Shown: positions 8,103 through 17,107 of the stretch, in pieces | Layout: each line of letters opens with the position of its first letter | How positions within the stretch are numbered: the stretch's first letter is position 1 | From: Streptomyces brevispora | GTDB taxonomy: Bacteria; Actinomycetota; Actinomycetes; Streptomycetales; Streptomycetaceae | NCBI RefSeq assembly: GCF_007829885.1 | Contig: NZ_VIWW01000001.1 | Coordinates: 5,580,001 to 5,644,000 of the forward strand | DNA: 64,000 nucleotides | Direction of reading: 5' to 3' | Translations under genes and position numbers: made by a program | The notes under the pieces: model-generated | The model's input: only the letters and a program-made list of their open reading frames with translations | Told to the model about the DNA's origin: nothing | Database searches by the model: none

Positions 8103-8962
8103 CGGCCCCCCAGGCATCGAACGGGCCGGCGGAGACCGACCGGCGGGCGCTGGTCGAGCTCGACCACGTCAGTAAGTACTACGGCAACATCAAGGCGCTC
8201 CAGGACGTCTCGCTGGAGGTCCGGGCGGGCGAGATCTCCTGCGTCCTCGGGGACAACGGCGCCGGCAAGTCCACCCTCATCAAGATCATCGCGGGGCTGC
8301 ACCGGCACGACGCCGGCACCTTCCTCGTGGACGGCGAGGAGACCACGCTCGCCAACCCGCGCGACGCCCTCGACCGGGGTATCGCCACCGTCTACCAGGA
8401 CCTCGCCGTGGTCCCGCTGATGCCGGTCTGGCGGAACTTCTTCCTCGGCTCCGAGCCGACGACCGGCGCGGGCCCCTTCAAGCGCCTCGACGTCCGGCTG
8501 ATGCGCGAGACGACCCGCTCCGCGCTGCTGCGGATGGGCATCGACCTGCGCGACGTCGACCAGCCGATCGGCACCCTGTCCGGCGGTGAGCGCCAGTGCG
8601 TGGCCATCGCGCGGGCCGTCCACTTCGGCGCCAAGGTGCTGGTCCTGGACGAGCCGACCGCGGCGCTCGGCGTCAAGCAGTCCGGCGTCGTCCTCAAGTA
8701 CGTCGCGGCGGCCAGGGACGCCGGACTGGGCGTGGTTCTCATCACGCACAACCCGCACCACGCGTATCTGGTCGGTGACCGCTTCGTGCTGCTCAAGCGG
8801 GGTGCCATGGCCGGCAGCCACACCAGGGGCAGCATCACGCTGGATGAGCTCACCCGCCAGATGGCGGGCGGCAGCGAGCTGGAGGAGCTCAGCCACGAGC
8901 TCGAACGCTCCCCCGGCCCGGACGCCCAGGGCGGCCCCCCGGCGAAGGGCGACACCCCGTAG
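8099..8962 (+). CDS. Sugar ABC transporter ATP-binding protein (single domain)
   Basis: A 287-residue ABC ATPase with Walker A GDNGAGKST, signature LSGGERQ, Walker B VLVLDEPTAALG and a switch His in ITHNPHH. RbsA-type importers usually encode a double ATPase of about 500 residues; this one has a single cassette and would act as a homodimer, as in a subset of actinobacterial inositol/fructose importers. It overlaps the permease stop (ATGA at 8099). Confidence 0.88.
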   Translation: MTAPQASNGPAETDRRALVELDHVSKYYGNIKALQDVSLEVRAGEISCVLGDNGAGKSTLIKIIAGLHRHDAGTFLVDGEETTLANPRDALDRGIATVYQDLAVVPLMPVWRNFFLGSEPTTGAGPFKRLDVRLMRETTRSALLRMGIDLRDVDQPIGTLSGGERQCVAIARAVHFGAKVLVLDEPTAALGVKQSGVVLKYVAAARDAGLGVVLITHNPHHAYLVGDRFVLLKRGAMAGSHTRGSITLDELTRQMAGGSELEELSHELERSPGPDAQGGPPAKGDTP

Positions 8963-9086
8963 CTCCGCCGCCCGGTCGCCCCGTCCGGCAGCCCCGTCCC
9001 CCCGGCAGTGGCAGAATCGGGGCCGACGGGCGCCGTCCGCCGCCGGGATCCTCTTCGCCCCGGCCACTCCAGACCCCTCAGGGACG

Positions 9087-10250
9087 ATGAGCACGTACCG
9101 CGACTTCACCCACCGCGGCTCCGCCCGCGCCACCGTCCTGCGGACCGTCGGCACCCGGGAGCGACGCTCGCACCTGACCGCGCCGCGGGTCCCCACCGTC
9201 GGCATCGACATCGGTGGGACGAAGGTGATGGCCGGGGTCGTCGACGCCGACGGCAACATCCTGGAGGCCCTGCGCACCGAGACGCCGGACAAGTCCAAGA
9301 GCCCCAAGGTCGTCGAGGACACCATCGTCGAGCTGGTCCTGGACCTCTCCGACCGCCACGACGTGCACGCGGTGGGCATCGGCGCGGCCGGCTGGGTCGA
9401 CGCGGACCGCTCCAAGGTGCTGTTCGCCCCGCACCTCGCCTGGCGCGACGAACCCCTGCGCGACGCCATCGCCTCCCGGCTGGTCGTCCCGGTCATGGTC
9501 GACAACGACGCCAACACCGCCGCCTGGGCCGAATGGCGCTTCGGCGCGGGGCGCGGCGAGGACCACCTCGTCATGATCACCCTCGGTACCGGCATCGGCG
9601 GCGCGATCCTGGAGGACGGCCAGGTCAAGCGCGGCAAGTACGGCGTCGCCGGTGAGTTCGGCCACATGCAGGTGGTGCCCGGCGGCCACCGCTGCCCCTG
9701 CGGCAACCGCGGCTGCTGGGAGCAGTACAGCTCCGGGAACGCACTCGTCCGGGAGGCCAGGGAGCTGGCCGCGGCGGACTCCCCGGTGGCCCACGGAATC
9801 ATCGAGCGGGTCAACGGCAACATCCCCGACATCACCGGACCGCTCATCACCGAACTGGCCCGCGAGGGCGATGCGATGTGCATCGAGCTCCTCCAGGACA
9901 TCGGCCAGTGGCTCGGCGTCGGAATCGCCAATCTGGCCGCCGCGCTCGACCCCTCCTGCTTCGTCATCGGAGGGGGTGTCAGCGCCGCCGACGACCTGCT
10001 GATCGGGCCGGCCAGGGACGCCTTCAAACGCCACCTCACCGGCCGCGGCTACCGCCCCGAGGCACGGATCGCGAAGGCGCAGCTCGGCCCCGAGGCGGGT
10101 ATGGTCGGCGCCGCCGACCTCGCCAGACTGGTGGCCCGCAGATTCCGCCGTACCAACCGGCGCCGCGTCGAGCGGTACGAGCGGTACGCGCAGATCTACG
10201 ACCAGGCCGCGAGCACCATCCGTAACACCCGCAACACCCGCACTTCCTAG
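9087..10250 (+). CDS. ROK-family sugar kinase
   Basis: A 387-residue ROK kinase without the N-terminal helix-turn-helix found in ROK repressors. Visible motifs are VGIDIGGTKVMAGVVD (phosphate-binding loop), DNDANTAAWAEW (catalytic Asp), LGTGIGGAI, GEFGHMQV and the zinc motif CPCGNRGCWEQ. The family phosphorylates glucose or related sugars with ATP. An N-terminal extension of about 40 residues and a basic C-terminal extension make it longer than typical glucokinases (about 310-320 residues). It lies 124 bp after the ABC ATPase gene and probably phosphorylates the imported sugar. Confidence 0.88.
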   Translation: MSTYRDFTHRGSARATVLRTVGTRERRSHLTAPRVPTVGIDIGGTKVMAGVVDADGNILEALRTETPDKSKSPKVVEDTIVELVLDLSDRHDVHAVGIGAAGWVDADRSKVLFAPHLAWRDEPLRDAIASRLVVPVMVDNDANTAAWAEWRFGAGRGEDHLVMITLGTGIGGAILEDGQVKRGKYGVAGEFGHMQVVPGGHRCPCGNRGCWEQYSSGNALVREARELAAADSPVAHGIIERVNGNIPDITGPLITELAREGDAMCIELLQDIGQWLGVGIANLAAALDPSCFVIGGGVSAADDLLIGPARDAFKRHLTGRGYRPEARIAKAQLGPEAGMVGAADLARLVARRFRRTNRRRVERYERYAQIYDQAASTIRNTRNTRTS

Positions 10251-10264
10251 GGATTCCCAGACCC

Positions 10265-10861
10265 ATGACCGCAGCCGAGCACCCCGTCGTGCCGCGTCAG
10301 TCCCAGCCGCCCGAGCAGGGCGACGGGCGGCCGCCGCAGGACCGGCGCAGAACGATCCGCCGACGCCTGATCACGGCGACCATCATCGTGCTGCTCATCG
10401 GCATCCCGGCCGGATATCTGCTGATCTCCGCCGGACAGAGCCGCCGCTCCGGCCAGGACAAGGAGGCCGAGGCCTCGGCACAGGGACTCCGTGAGGGCTG
10501 GCCGTCCCGGATGCAGCGCCGGATCTTCGAGGTACCGATCCCCGGCGGTGCCGTGGATGTCCAGTACTACGAGACCAACAACTGGAAGGCCAGCCGGATG
10601 TACGTGCAGTTCCGCACCACGTCCAGCGGCCTGGACCGGTTCCTGACCCAGGTCGGCACCGGCCGCGCCGCCCTGACCGCGGGCAAGGTCACCGTCGGCG
10701 ACCGCGACACGAAGATCGCGGACTGGTACTTCGGCGACGGCGTTTCATGGGCGGGCACCACGCACACCAACAAGGACCCGCGCCCCACCCAGGACATCAC
10801 CGTCGACATGACCGACCCGGTGTCCCCGGTCGTCTACGTCGTGTCCGCGGCCACCCCCTGA
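10265..10861 (+). CDS. Membrane-anchored protein of unknown function
   Basis: A 198-residue protein with a basic cytoplasmic N-terminus (RRTIRRRLI), one membrane segment at about residues 36-56 (ATIIVLLIGIPAGYLLIS), and an extracytoplasmic domain of about 140 residues with many Asp/Thr/Val residues. No family is recognised. It follows the ROK gene by 14 bp, so it is probably the last gene of the importer operon. A strong hairpin terminator follows. Confidence 0.7.
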   Translation: MTAAEHPVVPRQSQPPEQGDGRPPQDRRRTIRRRLITATIIVLLIGIPAGYLLISAGQSRRSGQDKEAEASAQGLREGWPSRMQRRIFEVPIPGGAVDVQYYETNNWKASRMYVQFRTTSSGLDRFLTQVGTGRAALTAGKVTVGDRDTKIADWYFGDGVSWAGTTHTNKDPRPTQDITVDMTDPVSPVVYVVSAATP

Positions 10862-10881
10862 CCCGGACCCGGAACACCGGC

Positions 10882-10907
10882 CACCGCCCCGGGTACCCGG
10901 GGCGGTG
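10882..10907. terminator. Perfect 12-bp palindromic terminator, bidirectional
   Basis: The arms 10882-10893 and 10896-10907 are perfectly complementary around a TA centre. It lies between the convergent importer and DrrAB-type operons and can serve both strands. There is no U-tract, as is usual in Streptomyces. Confidence 0.75.
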
Positions 10908-10943
10908 ATATCTGGGTGAGCACGGGCGAGACGCCACGGGCTG

Positions 10944-11735
10944 CTACTTCGGGTCGCGGTTGAACTTCGAGGTCGACCAGAAGTAGCCGAGCACCGCGAG
11001 ACCCAGGCACCAGAGGACCGCGAGCCATCCGTTGTTGCCGATCTCGCTGCCGAGCAGCAGCCCTCGCAGCGTCTCGATGGCGGGCGTGAACGGCTGGTAC
11101 TCGGCGATCGGCCGGAACCAGCCCGGCATCGTGTCGACCGGGATGAAGGCGCTCGACAGGAGCGGCAGCAGGATCATCGGCAGCGCGTTGTTGCTGGCCG
11201 CCTCGGCGTTCGGGCTGATCAGCCCCATGCCGACCGCGATCCAGGTGAGCGCCGTGGCGAAGAGCACGAGCAGCCCGAACGCCGCCAGCCACTCCAGGAC
11301 GCCGGCATCGGTGGACCGGAAGCCGATGGCCACGGCCACGGCGCCCACCAGCACCACGCTGATGACCGACTGCAGCACGCTGCCGACGACGTGCCCGATG
11401 AGCACCGAACCGCGGTGGATCGCCATCGTGCGGAAGCGGGCGATGATGCCCTCGGTCATGTCGTTGGAGACGGACACCGCCGTACCGACGACGGTGCCGC
11501 CGATGGTCATCAGCAAGATGCCCGGGACGATGTACGCGATGTACTCCGAGCGGTCCGCGCCACCACCGCCGATGCCCGCGCTCATCACGTCGCCGAAGAT
11601 GTAGACGAAGAGCAGCAGCAGCATGATCGGCGTGAGCAGCAGGTTCAGGGTGAGTGACGGGTAGCGCCGCGCGTGCAGCAGATTGCGGCGCAGCATCGTG
11701 GACGAGTCGCGTACGGCGAGGGAGAGGGCACTCAT
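10944..11735 (-). CDS. ABC-2 type exporter permease (DrrB-like)
   Basis: A 263-residue permease with six predicted membrane segments. It has the ABC-2 family pattern: cytoplasmic N-terminus, NLLLTPIMLLLLFVYIFG, YIVPGILLMTIG, then ISPNAEAASNNALPMILLPL (the conserved loop before the fifth segment) and SSAFIPVDTMPGWFRPIAE. Together with the ATPase encoded immediately upstream (4-bp overlap) it would form an exporter of the daunorubicin-resistance type. Substrate unknown. Confidence 0.88.
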   Translation of the reverse strand: MSALSLAVRDSSTMLRRNLLHARRYPSLTLNLLLTPIMLLLLFVYIFGDVMSAGIGGGGADRSEYIAYIVPGILLMTIGGTVVGTAVSVSNDMTEGIIARFRTMAIHRGSVLIGHVVGSVLQSVISVVLVGAVAVAIGFRSTDAGVLEWLAAFGLLVLFATALTWIAVGMGLISPNAEAASNNALPMILLPLLSSAFIPVDTMPGWFRPIAEYQPFTPAIETLRGLLLGSEIGNNGWLAVLWCLGLAVLGYFWSTSKFNRDPK

Positions 11736-12733
11736 CGGACTTCCTCCCTGGTCTGGCTGGGCACGTCGGTGTCGCCGGTGAGGGCGAAGAACACATCGTC
11801 GAGGTCGGGGGTGTGCACGGTCAGTTCGTCCGCCTCGATACCGGCCGCGTCCAGCCGGTCGAGGACGGCGCGCAGCTCGCGCTGACTGCCGTCGCTGGGG
11901 ATCCGCAGCGACAGGGCCTCGTCGTCCCCGGTGCCCTCGTGCAGGGCGAGGGCGGCGGAGCGGTACGCGGACGAGTCGGAGAACCGCAGCCGTACGTGCC
12001 CGCCCGGGACGAGCCGCTTCAGCTCGTCGGCGCTTCCCTCGGCGGCGATCCTGCCGTTGCTCAGTAACGCGATGCGGTCGGCGAGCTCGTCGGCCTCCTC
12101 CAGGTACTGGGTGGTGAGGAAGACGGTGACGCCGCCGGAGACGAGCTCGCGGATGATGCGCCACATGGAGTGGCGGCTGCGCGGGTCGAGACCGGTGGTC
12201 GGCTCGTCGAGGAAGATGATCCGCGGGTTGCCGACCAGCGTCATGGCGATGTCGAGGCGGCGCTTCATGCCGCCGGAGTAGGTGGAGGCGGGCTTCCTCG
12301 CCGCCTCCGTCAGGTCGAAGCGCTCCAGCAGCTCGGCCGCGGTGCGCCGTCCCTCGCTGCGGGAGAGGTGGTGCAGGTCCGCCATGAGGAGCATGTTCTC
12401 CTCGCCGGTGATCAGGCCGTCGACGGCGGAGAACTGTCCCGTGACGCCGATGGCGGCACGCGCCGCCTGCGGGTCGGCGGCCAGGTCGTGGCCGCCGACG
12501 TGGATGTCGCCGGCGTCGGCGGAGACGAGAGTGGAGAGGATCTTGACGACAGTGGTCTTGCCGGCGCCGTTCGGTCCGAGCAGCGCGAACACCGTGCCCG
12601 TCGGGATGCTCAGGTCGATCCCGTCGAGGACGAGTTTGTCGCCGTAGGACTTGCGCAGGCCGACCGCGCGGACGGCTGCGGGCGGTTCCTGATCGTTTCC
12701 ATTTCTGGACGTGGGCATGACAGGTGAAGGCAT
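11732..12733 (-). CDS. ABC exporter ATP-binding protein (DrrA-like)
   Basis: A 333-residue ATPase: Walker A GPNGAGKTT, Q-loop in TGQFSAVDG, signature YSGGMKRRLD, Walker B IIFLDEPTTGLD, switch His replaced by Gln in LTTQYLEEA (typical of DrrA). A C-terminal DUF4162-type domain ends in HTPDLDDVFFALTG. It is preceded by the DUF4097 gene and overlaps the permease gene, forming one operon with them. Confidence 0.9.
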   Translation of the reverse strand: MPSPVMPTSRNGNDQEPPAAVRAVGLRKSYGDKLVLDGIDLSIPTGTVFALLGPNGAGKTTVVKILSTLVSADAGDIHVGGHDLAADPQAARAAIGVTGQFSAVDGLITGEENMLLMADLHHLSRSEGRRTAAELLERFDLTEAARKPASTYSGGMKRRLDIAMTLVGNPRIIFLDEPTTGLDPRSRHSMWRIIRELVSGGVTVFLTTQYLEEADELADRIALLSNGRIAAEGSADELKRLVPGGHVRLRFSDSSAYRSAALALHEGTGDDEALSLRIPSDGSQRELRAVLDRLDAAGIEADELTVHTPDLDDVFFALTGDTDVPSQTREEVR

Positions 12734-12795
12734 GAGGTTCTCCCGTTCGGCGGCTGAAGTGGCTGAGGTGGCGCACGAGTTGGCGGGGCCGGTGG

Positions 12796-13641
12796 TCAGC
12801 TCCGGGCGCGGAGTACGTCGATGTTGCCGTTGCGGGTCCGGGCGCGGACCTCGACGGTGTCCGTGGCCTTCTCCGGGGTCTCGGAGGCGGTGAGCGTGTT
12901 GCGCACCTGCCCGGAGCCGGAGCTGGCGTCGAGCCAGGCGGCGGTGCCCTCGCGGATGCCGACCTCGATGGCACCGTAGGAGGTCTCCAGCTGGACGGTG
13001 CCGCGAGCGACGTCGCCGACGCGCAGGGTGCCGTGGGCGGTGGTGGCGGCGACCGAACCCTCGGCGCGCGCGATGTCGATGTCGCCGTGGGCACCGCTCA
13101 CCCGAAGGTCGCCGGTCGCGGTGCCGACGGTTGTGGTGCCGTGCGAGTTCTTCAGGACGGCGGGACCGTTGACGGTGCCGACGCGCATGCTGCCGGAGCT
13201 GGTGGTGATCTCGGCCGTGCCGTCGATCCGGTCGACGTTGATCGAGCCGTGGGAGGCGGTCAGCCGGAGCGGCCCGGTGGTGTCGAGGCGGACGTCACCG
13301 GACGAGGTCTTCACGTGCACCTCGCCGAGCCGCCCCTCGCCGAGCACCTGGACCCAGGCGCCGGTCAGCTCGACGCCCGAGCCCGTGGGCAGTTCGACCG
13401 TCACGTCGACGGTGCCGGTGCGCCCGACGAGATAGCGGCTCTTGGGTGTCCTGATGGTCAGGACGCCACTCGCGTACGTGACCTCGGTCTGGTCGGCCGA
13501 CCGCACGTCCTGGTCCTTCCGCGGGTCGCGGGGCCGCACGTCGACGACCGTGTCGAGGCGGTCGCCCGCGGCGAACTGGATGGAACCGGCGGCCACCTGG
13601 GCGTGGACCGAGATCGGTTCGGAAGTGTCGAAAGAAGGCAT
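12796..13641 (-). CDS. DUF4097-family beta-repeat protein
   Basis: A 281-residue protein made almost entirely of short beta repeats with Ser-Gly or His-Gly turns: VKTSSGDVRL, LTASHGSINV, ITTSSGSMRV, LKNSHGTTTV, VSGAHGDIDI, TTAHGTLRV, LETSYGAIEV. This is the DUF4097 (putative adhesin) beta-helix. It has no signal peptide or membrane segment, so it looks cytoplasmic here. Such genes often sit beside DrrAB-type exporters in Streptomyces. It lies 62 bp upstream of the ATPase gene and 88 bp downstream of the HicB-like gene. Confidence 0.85.
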   Translation of the reverse strand: MPSFDTSEPISVHAQVAAGSIQFAAGDRLDTVVDVRPRDPRKDQDVRSADQTEVTYASGVLTIRTPKSRYLVGRTGTVDVTVELPTGSGVELTGAWVQVLGEGRLGEVHVKTSSGDVRLDTTGPLRLTASHGSINVDRIDGTAEITTSSGSMRVGTVNGPAVLKNSHGTTTVGTATGDLRVSGAHGDIDIARAEGSVAATTAHGTLRVGDVARGTVQLETSYGAIEVGIREGTAAWLDASSGSGQVRNTLTASETPEKATDTVEVRARTRNGNIDVLRARS

Positions 13642-13729
13642 GGCTGTCCCGTCCTCTTGGGTCCTCTTGGATGTTCGCGGCGTCCCCGCTGGTGGGACGT
13701 GGTGCGGTGAAGTCGTTGCGAGGGGCTGG

Positions 13730-14248
13730 TCAGTGCACCCAGCCCGTGAAGCTCTGGCTGATGGTCCTGGTCTTCCCGGGGGTGCGGGGGGCGGTGGCGC
13801 CGCCCGTGTCGACCGCGGCCGAAACGACGCGTACGAGCCACGCGTTGACCGACAGGCCCTCGCTGCCCGCCGCCTCTTCGGCGCGGGTCTTGAGGTGGGC
13901 CGGCAGTCGCAGGTTGACGCGGGCGGTGCCGCCCTCGTCCGTGTCGACGGGGGCCGGGGCCGGGGCGGGCGCCGGTGCGTCGAGCGGTTCGGTCCGGTCC
14001 TCGCGCTGCGGCAGCACCACCACGAAGTCGGGGTCGAGGCCACGCAGTCGTACGTCGACCGAGCCGGGGGCGAGTTCACGGGTGACCTCGTCCATGGCGG
14101 CGGACAGCGCATGGAGCAGAGTCAGGCGGGTGGCCGACTCCAGCGGGGCGGTCAGCCGCTCGGCGAGCTCGCGGGCTTCGTCACCCCCGGCTGCGGCGGC
14201 CACCGCCAGTTCCCGGTGGAGTGTTTCGACATACGGCGTGAGGTCCAT
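13730..14248 (-). CDS. HicB-like ribbon-helix-helix regulator
   Basis: A 172-residue protein. The C-terminal part contains VNLRLPAHLKTRAEEAAGSEGLSVNAWLVRVV, the strand-helix-helix of the Arc/HicB ribbon-helix-helix class (written here as residues about 118-149). An Ala/Pro-rich linker separates it from an N-terminal helical domain. No HicA toxin gene is adjacent, so I read it as an autoregulator rather than an antitoxin. It is the first gene of the operon that continues with DUF4097 and the exporter. The start ATG (14248-14246) lies only 7 bp from a 14-bp palindrome, the expected operator. There is no good ribosome-binding site, so a leaderless or very short-leader mRNA is possible. Confidence 0.75.
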   Translation of the reverse strand: MDLTPYVETLHRELAVAAAAGGDEARELAERLTAPLESATRLTLLHALSAAMDEVTRELAPGSVDVRLRGLDPDFVVVLPQREDRTEPLDAPAPAPAPAPVDTDEGGTARVNLRLPAHLKTRAEEAAGSEGLSVNAWLVRVVSAAVDTGGATAPRTPGKTRTISQSFTGWVH

Positions 14249-14255
14249 GACTCCA

Positions 14256-14333
14256 CTATGGCGCCATAGTGGCGCCATAGGCAAGCACCAAGGCGCACAA
14301 TTTGGCGCGGGGTGGCGTTCGAATATGGCGCAT
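14256..14333. promoter_or_regulatory. Palindromic operator array upstream of the HicB-like gene
   Basis: CTATGGCGCCATAG at 14256-14269 is a perfect 14-bp palindrome. A second TGGCGCCA follows at 14270-14277, centred 11 bp (one helical turn) from the first. Partial copies occur at about 14303 (TGGCGCGG) and 14326 (TGGCGCAT). Ribbon-helix-helix dimers typically bind such tandem palindromes cooperatively. Confidence 0.75.
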
Positions 14334-14575
14334 GAGGCCATCGTCGCAGCTCAGAGCCCCTCTGGGTGTGGATGAAGTTGCGGTGCCAAGCTGACGCCGA
14401 GTGGTGTCGCGCGGGTCGGGGCCGGCCGTCGCCGCAGGCGGTACGGGAGCGGCGCCGGGCTCACTGTTCGTCACCCGCTTTGCTTTGCCGCACTGCCCTG
14501 CGGCTAGTTTGTGTGCAGGACAGGTACGCAGGCCCGTGGCGGCAGATGCGCACGGGGGACGGGAGGTCGGGAAGA

Positions 14576-16819
14576 GTGTCGCTGCGCGGAGGTGATCCAG
14601 CCGAGATCGGCGGCTATCCGCTTGAGGCGCGACTCGGCTCGGGCGGCATGGGCACGGTCTTTCTGGCCCGTACGAGTTCGGGGCGGCCTGTCGCGATCAA
14701 GCTGATCCACCAGCAGTTCGCGGGGGACGACGAGTTCCGCATCCGTTTCCGGCAGGAGGTGGCGGCGGCGAGGCGGGTGAGCGGTGCGTTCACCGCAGCC
14801 GTGGTCGACGCCGCCCCCGAGGCCGAGCGGCCGTGGATGGCGACGACCTATATCGAGGGGCACACGCTCGCCCAGCACATCGCCACGAAGGGCCCGCTGA
14901 ACGGAGCGGAGCTGAGGAAGCTCGCCATCGGGCTGGCCGAGGCGCTGCGCGACATCCACCGGGTCGGGGTCGTCCACCGTGACCTGAAGCCCTCGAACGT
15001 CGTGCTCTCGCCCGAGGGTCCGCGCGTCATCGACTTCGGCATCTCGCGCGCCGTGGACCAGCAGACGCTGACGATGACGGGGCGGGTCATCGGTACGCCG
15101 CCCTTCATGTCGCCGGAGCAGTTGCAGGCGCCGCGCGGTGTGGGGCCGCGGTCCGATGTCTTCTCGTTGGGGACGCTCCTGGTGTACTCGTCGACGGGCC
15201 ACGGGCCCTTCGACGCGGACAGCCCGTACATGACGGCGTATCAGGTCGTGCACGAGGAGCCGTCGCTGGATGCCGTGCCGCCGGCTCTGCGCGCGGTCGT
15301 CGAGTCGTGCCTGGACAAGGAGCCCGAGGGGCGCCCCTCGGCGGACGAACTCCTCGTGCTGCTGCGGGACCTGCCGGTCGACCTCGGCGGGACCGAAACC
15401 AACGGGGCCGGCGCGGGCCGCACCCGCGACATGATCACCCAGCATCACTTCGCGACGCGTGACACCCCGGCGCCGACTGCCCCGGCCACCGCCCCGGCCG
15501 GTCCCGGCACAGGGAGCACCGGCACCCCCATCGGCCGCCGTCTGCGCCGCCGATGGCGTCCCGTGCTCGCCGCCGCGGTCGCGGTGGCGGCGATCGGCGG
15601 GGGAGCCGCCGCGCTGAAGACGGGCGGCTTCGGCGGGAACAGCGCCGACGACAAGGGCAACAGCGTCGCGGCGCCGGGGGCCGCGCTTCCGGTCGGCTTC
15701 GAGCCGTGGCGCAGGACCGTGCCGGGCGGTCGCGAGGACGTCCCCGACGAGCTGCGTTGCGTCGCGCGCGGCGACGCGCTGTTCTGCGGGGGCGGCGGTG
15801 TCGTCGCGACCCGTATCAAGGCGCTCGACGGCTCGCGGGTGTGGACCGTGAAGAGCCCGGGCGTCCCTGTCCAGGGCATGCACCTGGTGGGCGCCACCGA
15901 CGACACGGTGCTCGGCTACCGCTTCGCCGCCGAGGACGCCGCACAGGACCCTCCCGCCGAGGTGGTGGCCGTCGACGCGAAGAGCGGCCGGGAGCTGTGG
16001 TCCGTACCGTCCGGTGCCCAGTCGACGGCCGTCACGGGCCGGACTCAGGACGCCATGGTGGTCGGCTCCTCCGTCGTGACGGTCGACGCCTCCAACTCCC
16101 GCTTCGAGGCCCTGGACGCGCACAGCGGCGAGGTCGCCTGGACGACGTCGTTCCCCGCGGAATCGCAGTGCGCTCCCGTCGCGGCGGGCCCACAGCTCCT
16201 CGCGATGTGCGCGAAGAACGCCGAGGTTGATGCCTTGGAGGTGAGCCACCCCACCCTGCACACGGTCGACCGCGCCTCGGGGGCGCTGGGCAGGCCCATC
16301 GCGGTCAACGGCCCCGCCGTACCGATGGGCGTCGTCGACGGCAGGCTCGTACTCCTTGAGGAGCACAGGGAGGGAACGGCGCTGACCGGCTACGACGCGG
16401 TGGCACGGGTCGACCCGGCCTCGGGGAAGGTCACGTACTCCCGACTGGCCAAGACCTACGCGGGGACGCCCGGCATGACGGACGGCACCGTCTACGTGTG
16501 CGGGCAGACCGGTCTCATCACGGCCCTCGACCCCGCGACCGGCCGGGAGAAGTGGTCGCGGCAGACGGGCGTGGAGGGTGCGTCAGGTCCCGTTGCGGGA
16601 GCCGACGCGCTGTACTTCAGCTCGGCCACCGGCCGGGTGGTCGCGCTGTCGCCGCAGGATGGCAAACCCCTGTGGACAACCAACCCGCAGGCCGATGGTC
16701 TGACGGGCGAGCAGGGCGCGAGCCCGCGCGTGACCGTCGCGGGACGTGCCGTGATCGTGGCCGCGGCCAACAACACTCTCTCCGCCTTCGACGCGCAGAA
16801 GCCGCCGAAGGCGGGCTGA
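14576..16819 (+). CDS. Transmembrane Ser/Thr protein kinase with PQQ-repeat sensor domain
   Basis: A 747-residue Hanks-type kinase. The GTG at 14576 is chosen because GGAGGT lies 8-10 nt upstream; ATG 14546 is an alternative. Kinase motifs: LGSGGMGTVFLAR (Gly loop), VAIKLI (Lys), HRDLKPSNV (catalytic loop), DFGIS, and GTPPFMSPEQ. A Thr/Pro/Ala-rich linker leads to one membrane segment near residue 340 (VLAAAVAVAAIGGGAAAL). The extracytoplasmic part is a beta-propeller with repeats such as ALDGSRVWTVKSP, AVDAKSGRELWSV, ALDPATGREKWSR and ALSPQDGKPLWTT. This layout, like AfsK-type kinases, suggests sensing outside and phosphorylation inside; targets unknown. Confidence 0.92.
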   Translation: MSLRGGDPAEIGGYPLEARLGSGGMGTVFLARTSSGRPVAIKLIHQQFAGDDEFRIRFRQEVAAARRVSGAFTAAVVDAAPEAERPWMATTYIEGHTLAQHIATKGPLNGAELRKLAIGLAEALRDIHRVGVVHRDLKPSNVVLSPEGPRVIDFGISRAVDQQTLTMTGRVIGTPPFMSPEQLQAPRGVGPRSDVFSLGTLLVYSSTGHGPFDADSPYMTAYQVVHEEPSLDAVPPALRAVVESCLDKEPEGRPSADELLVLLRDLPVDLGGTETNGAGAGRTRDMITQHHFATRDTPAPTAPATAPAGPGTGSTGTPIGRRLRRRWRPVLAAAVAVAAIGGGAAALKTGGFGGNSADDKGNSVAAPGAALPVGFEPWRRTVPGGREDVPDELRCVARGDALFCGGGGVVATRIKALDGSRVWTVKSPGVPVQGMHLVGATDDTVLGYRFAAEDAAQDPPAEVVAVDAKSGRELWSVPSGAQSTAVTGRTQDAMVVGSSVVTVDASNSRFEALDAHSGEVAWTTSFPAESQCAPVAAGPQLLAMCAKNAEVDALEVSHPTLHTVDRASGALGRPIAVNGPAVPMGVVDGRLVLLEEHREGTALTGYDAVARVDPASGKVTYSRLAKTYAGTPGMTDGTVYVCGQTGLITALDPATGREKWSRQTGVEGASGPVAGADALYFSSATGRVVALSPQDGKPLWTTNPQADGLTGEQGASPRVTVAGRAVIVAAANNTLSAFDAQKPPKAG

Positions 16820-17107
16820 CCCCGACGGCACCGGCCGCCTTCCTTGCTGTGCGGTTGATGCCGAGGAGCAGACCACACCGCCGCAGGGCCGACTTCCTTC
16901 CCGGGTGCGCTCGGGATACGACAGGAGTCGGCCCTCTGCCGTGCGGGCGACATGCGGTGCGCGGTGAACGGGGCCGACCAGGACGGCTCGGACGCCGTGA
17001 TCACACGCACCACGCGGTGATCATCCCGTCGGACCGCCGATGCCGGGACGATCGCCGCGGTTACGCTTTCACCGGCACCGCCCAACTGAGCATGCCAGGG
17101 GGAGATC

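Noticed and set aside
13730..14248. A HicAB toxin-antitoxin module
   Set aside because: No HicA-like small toxin gene is on either side; the next genes are DUF4097 and an exporter.
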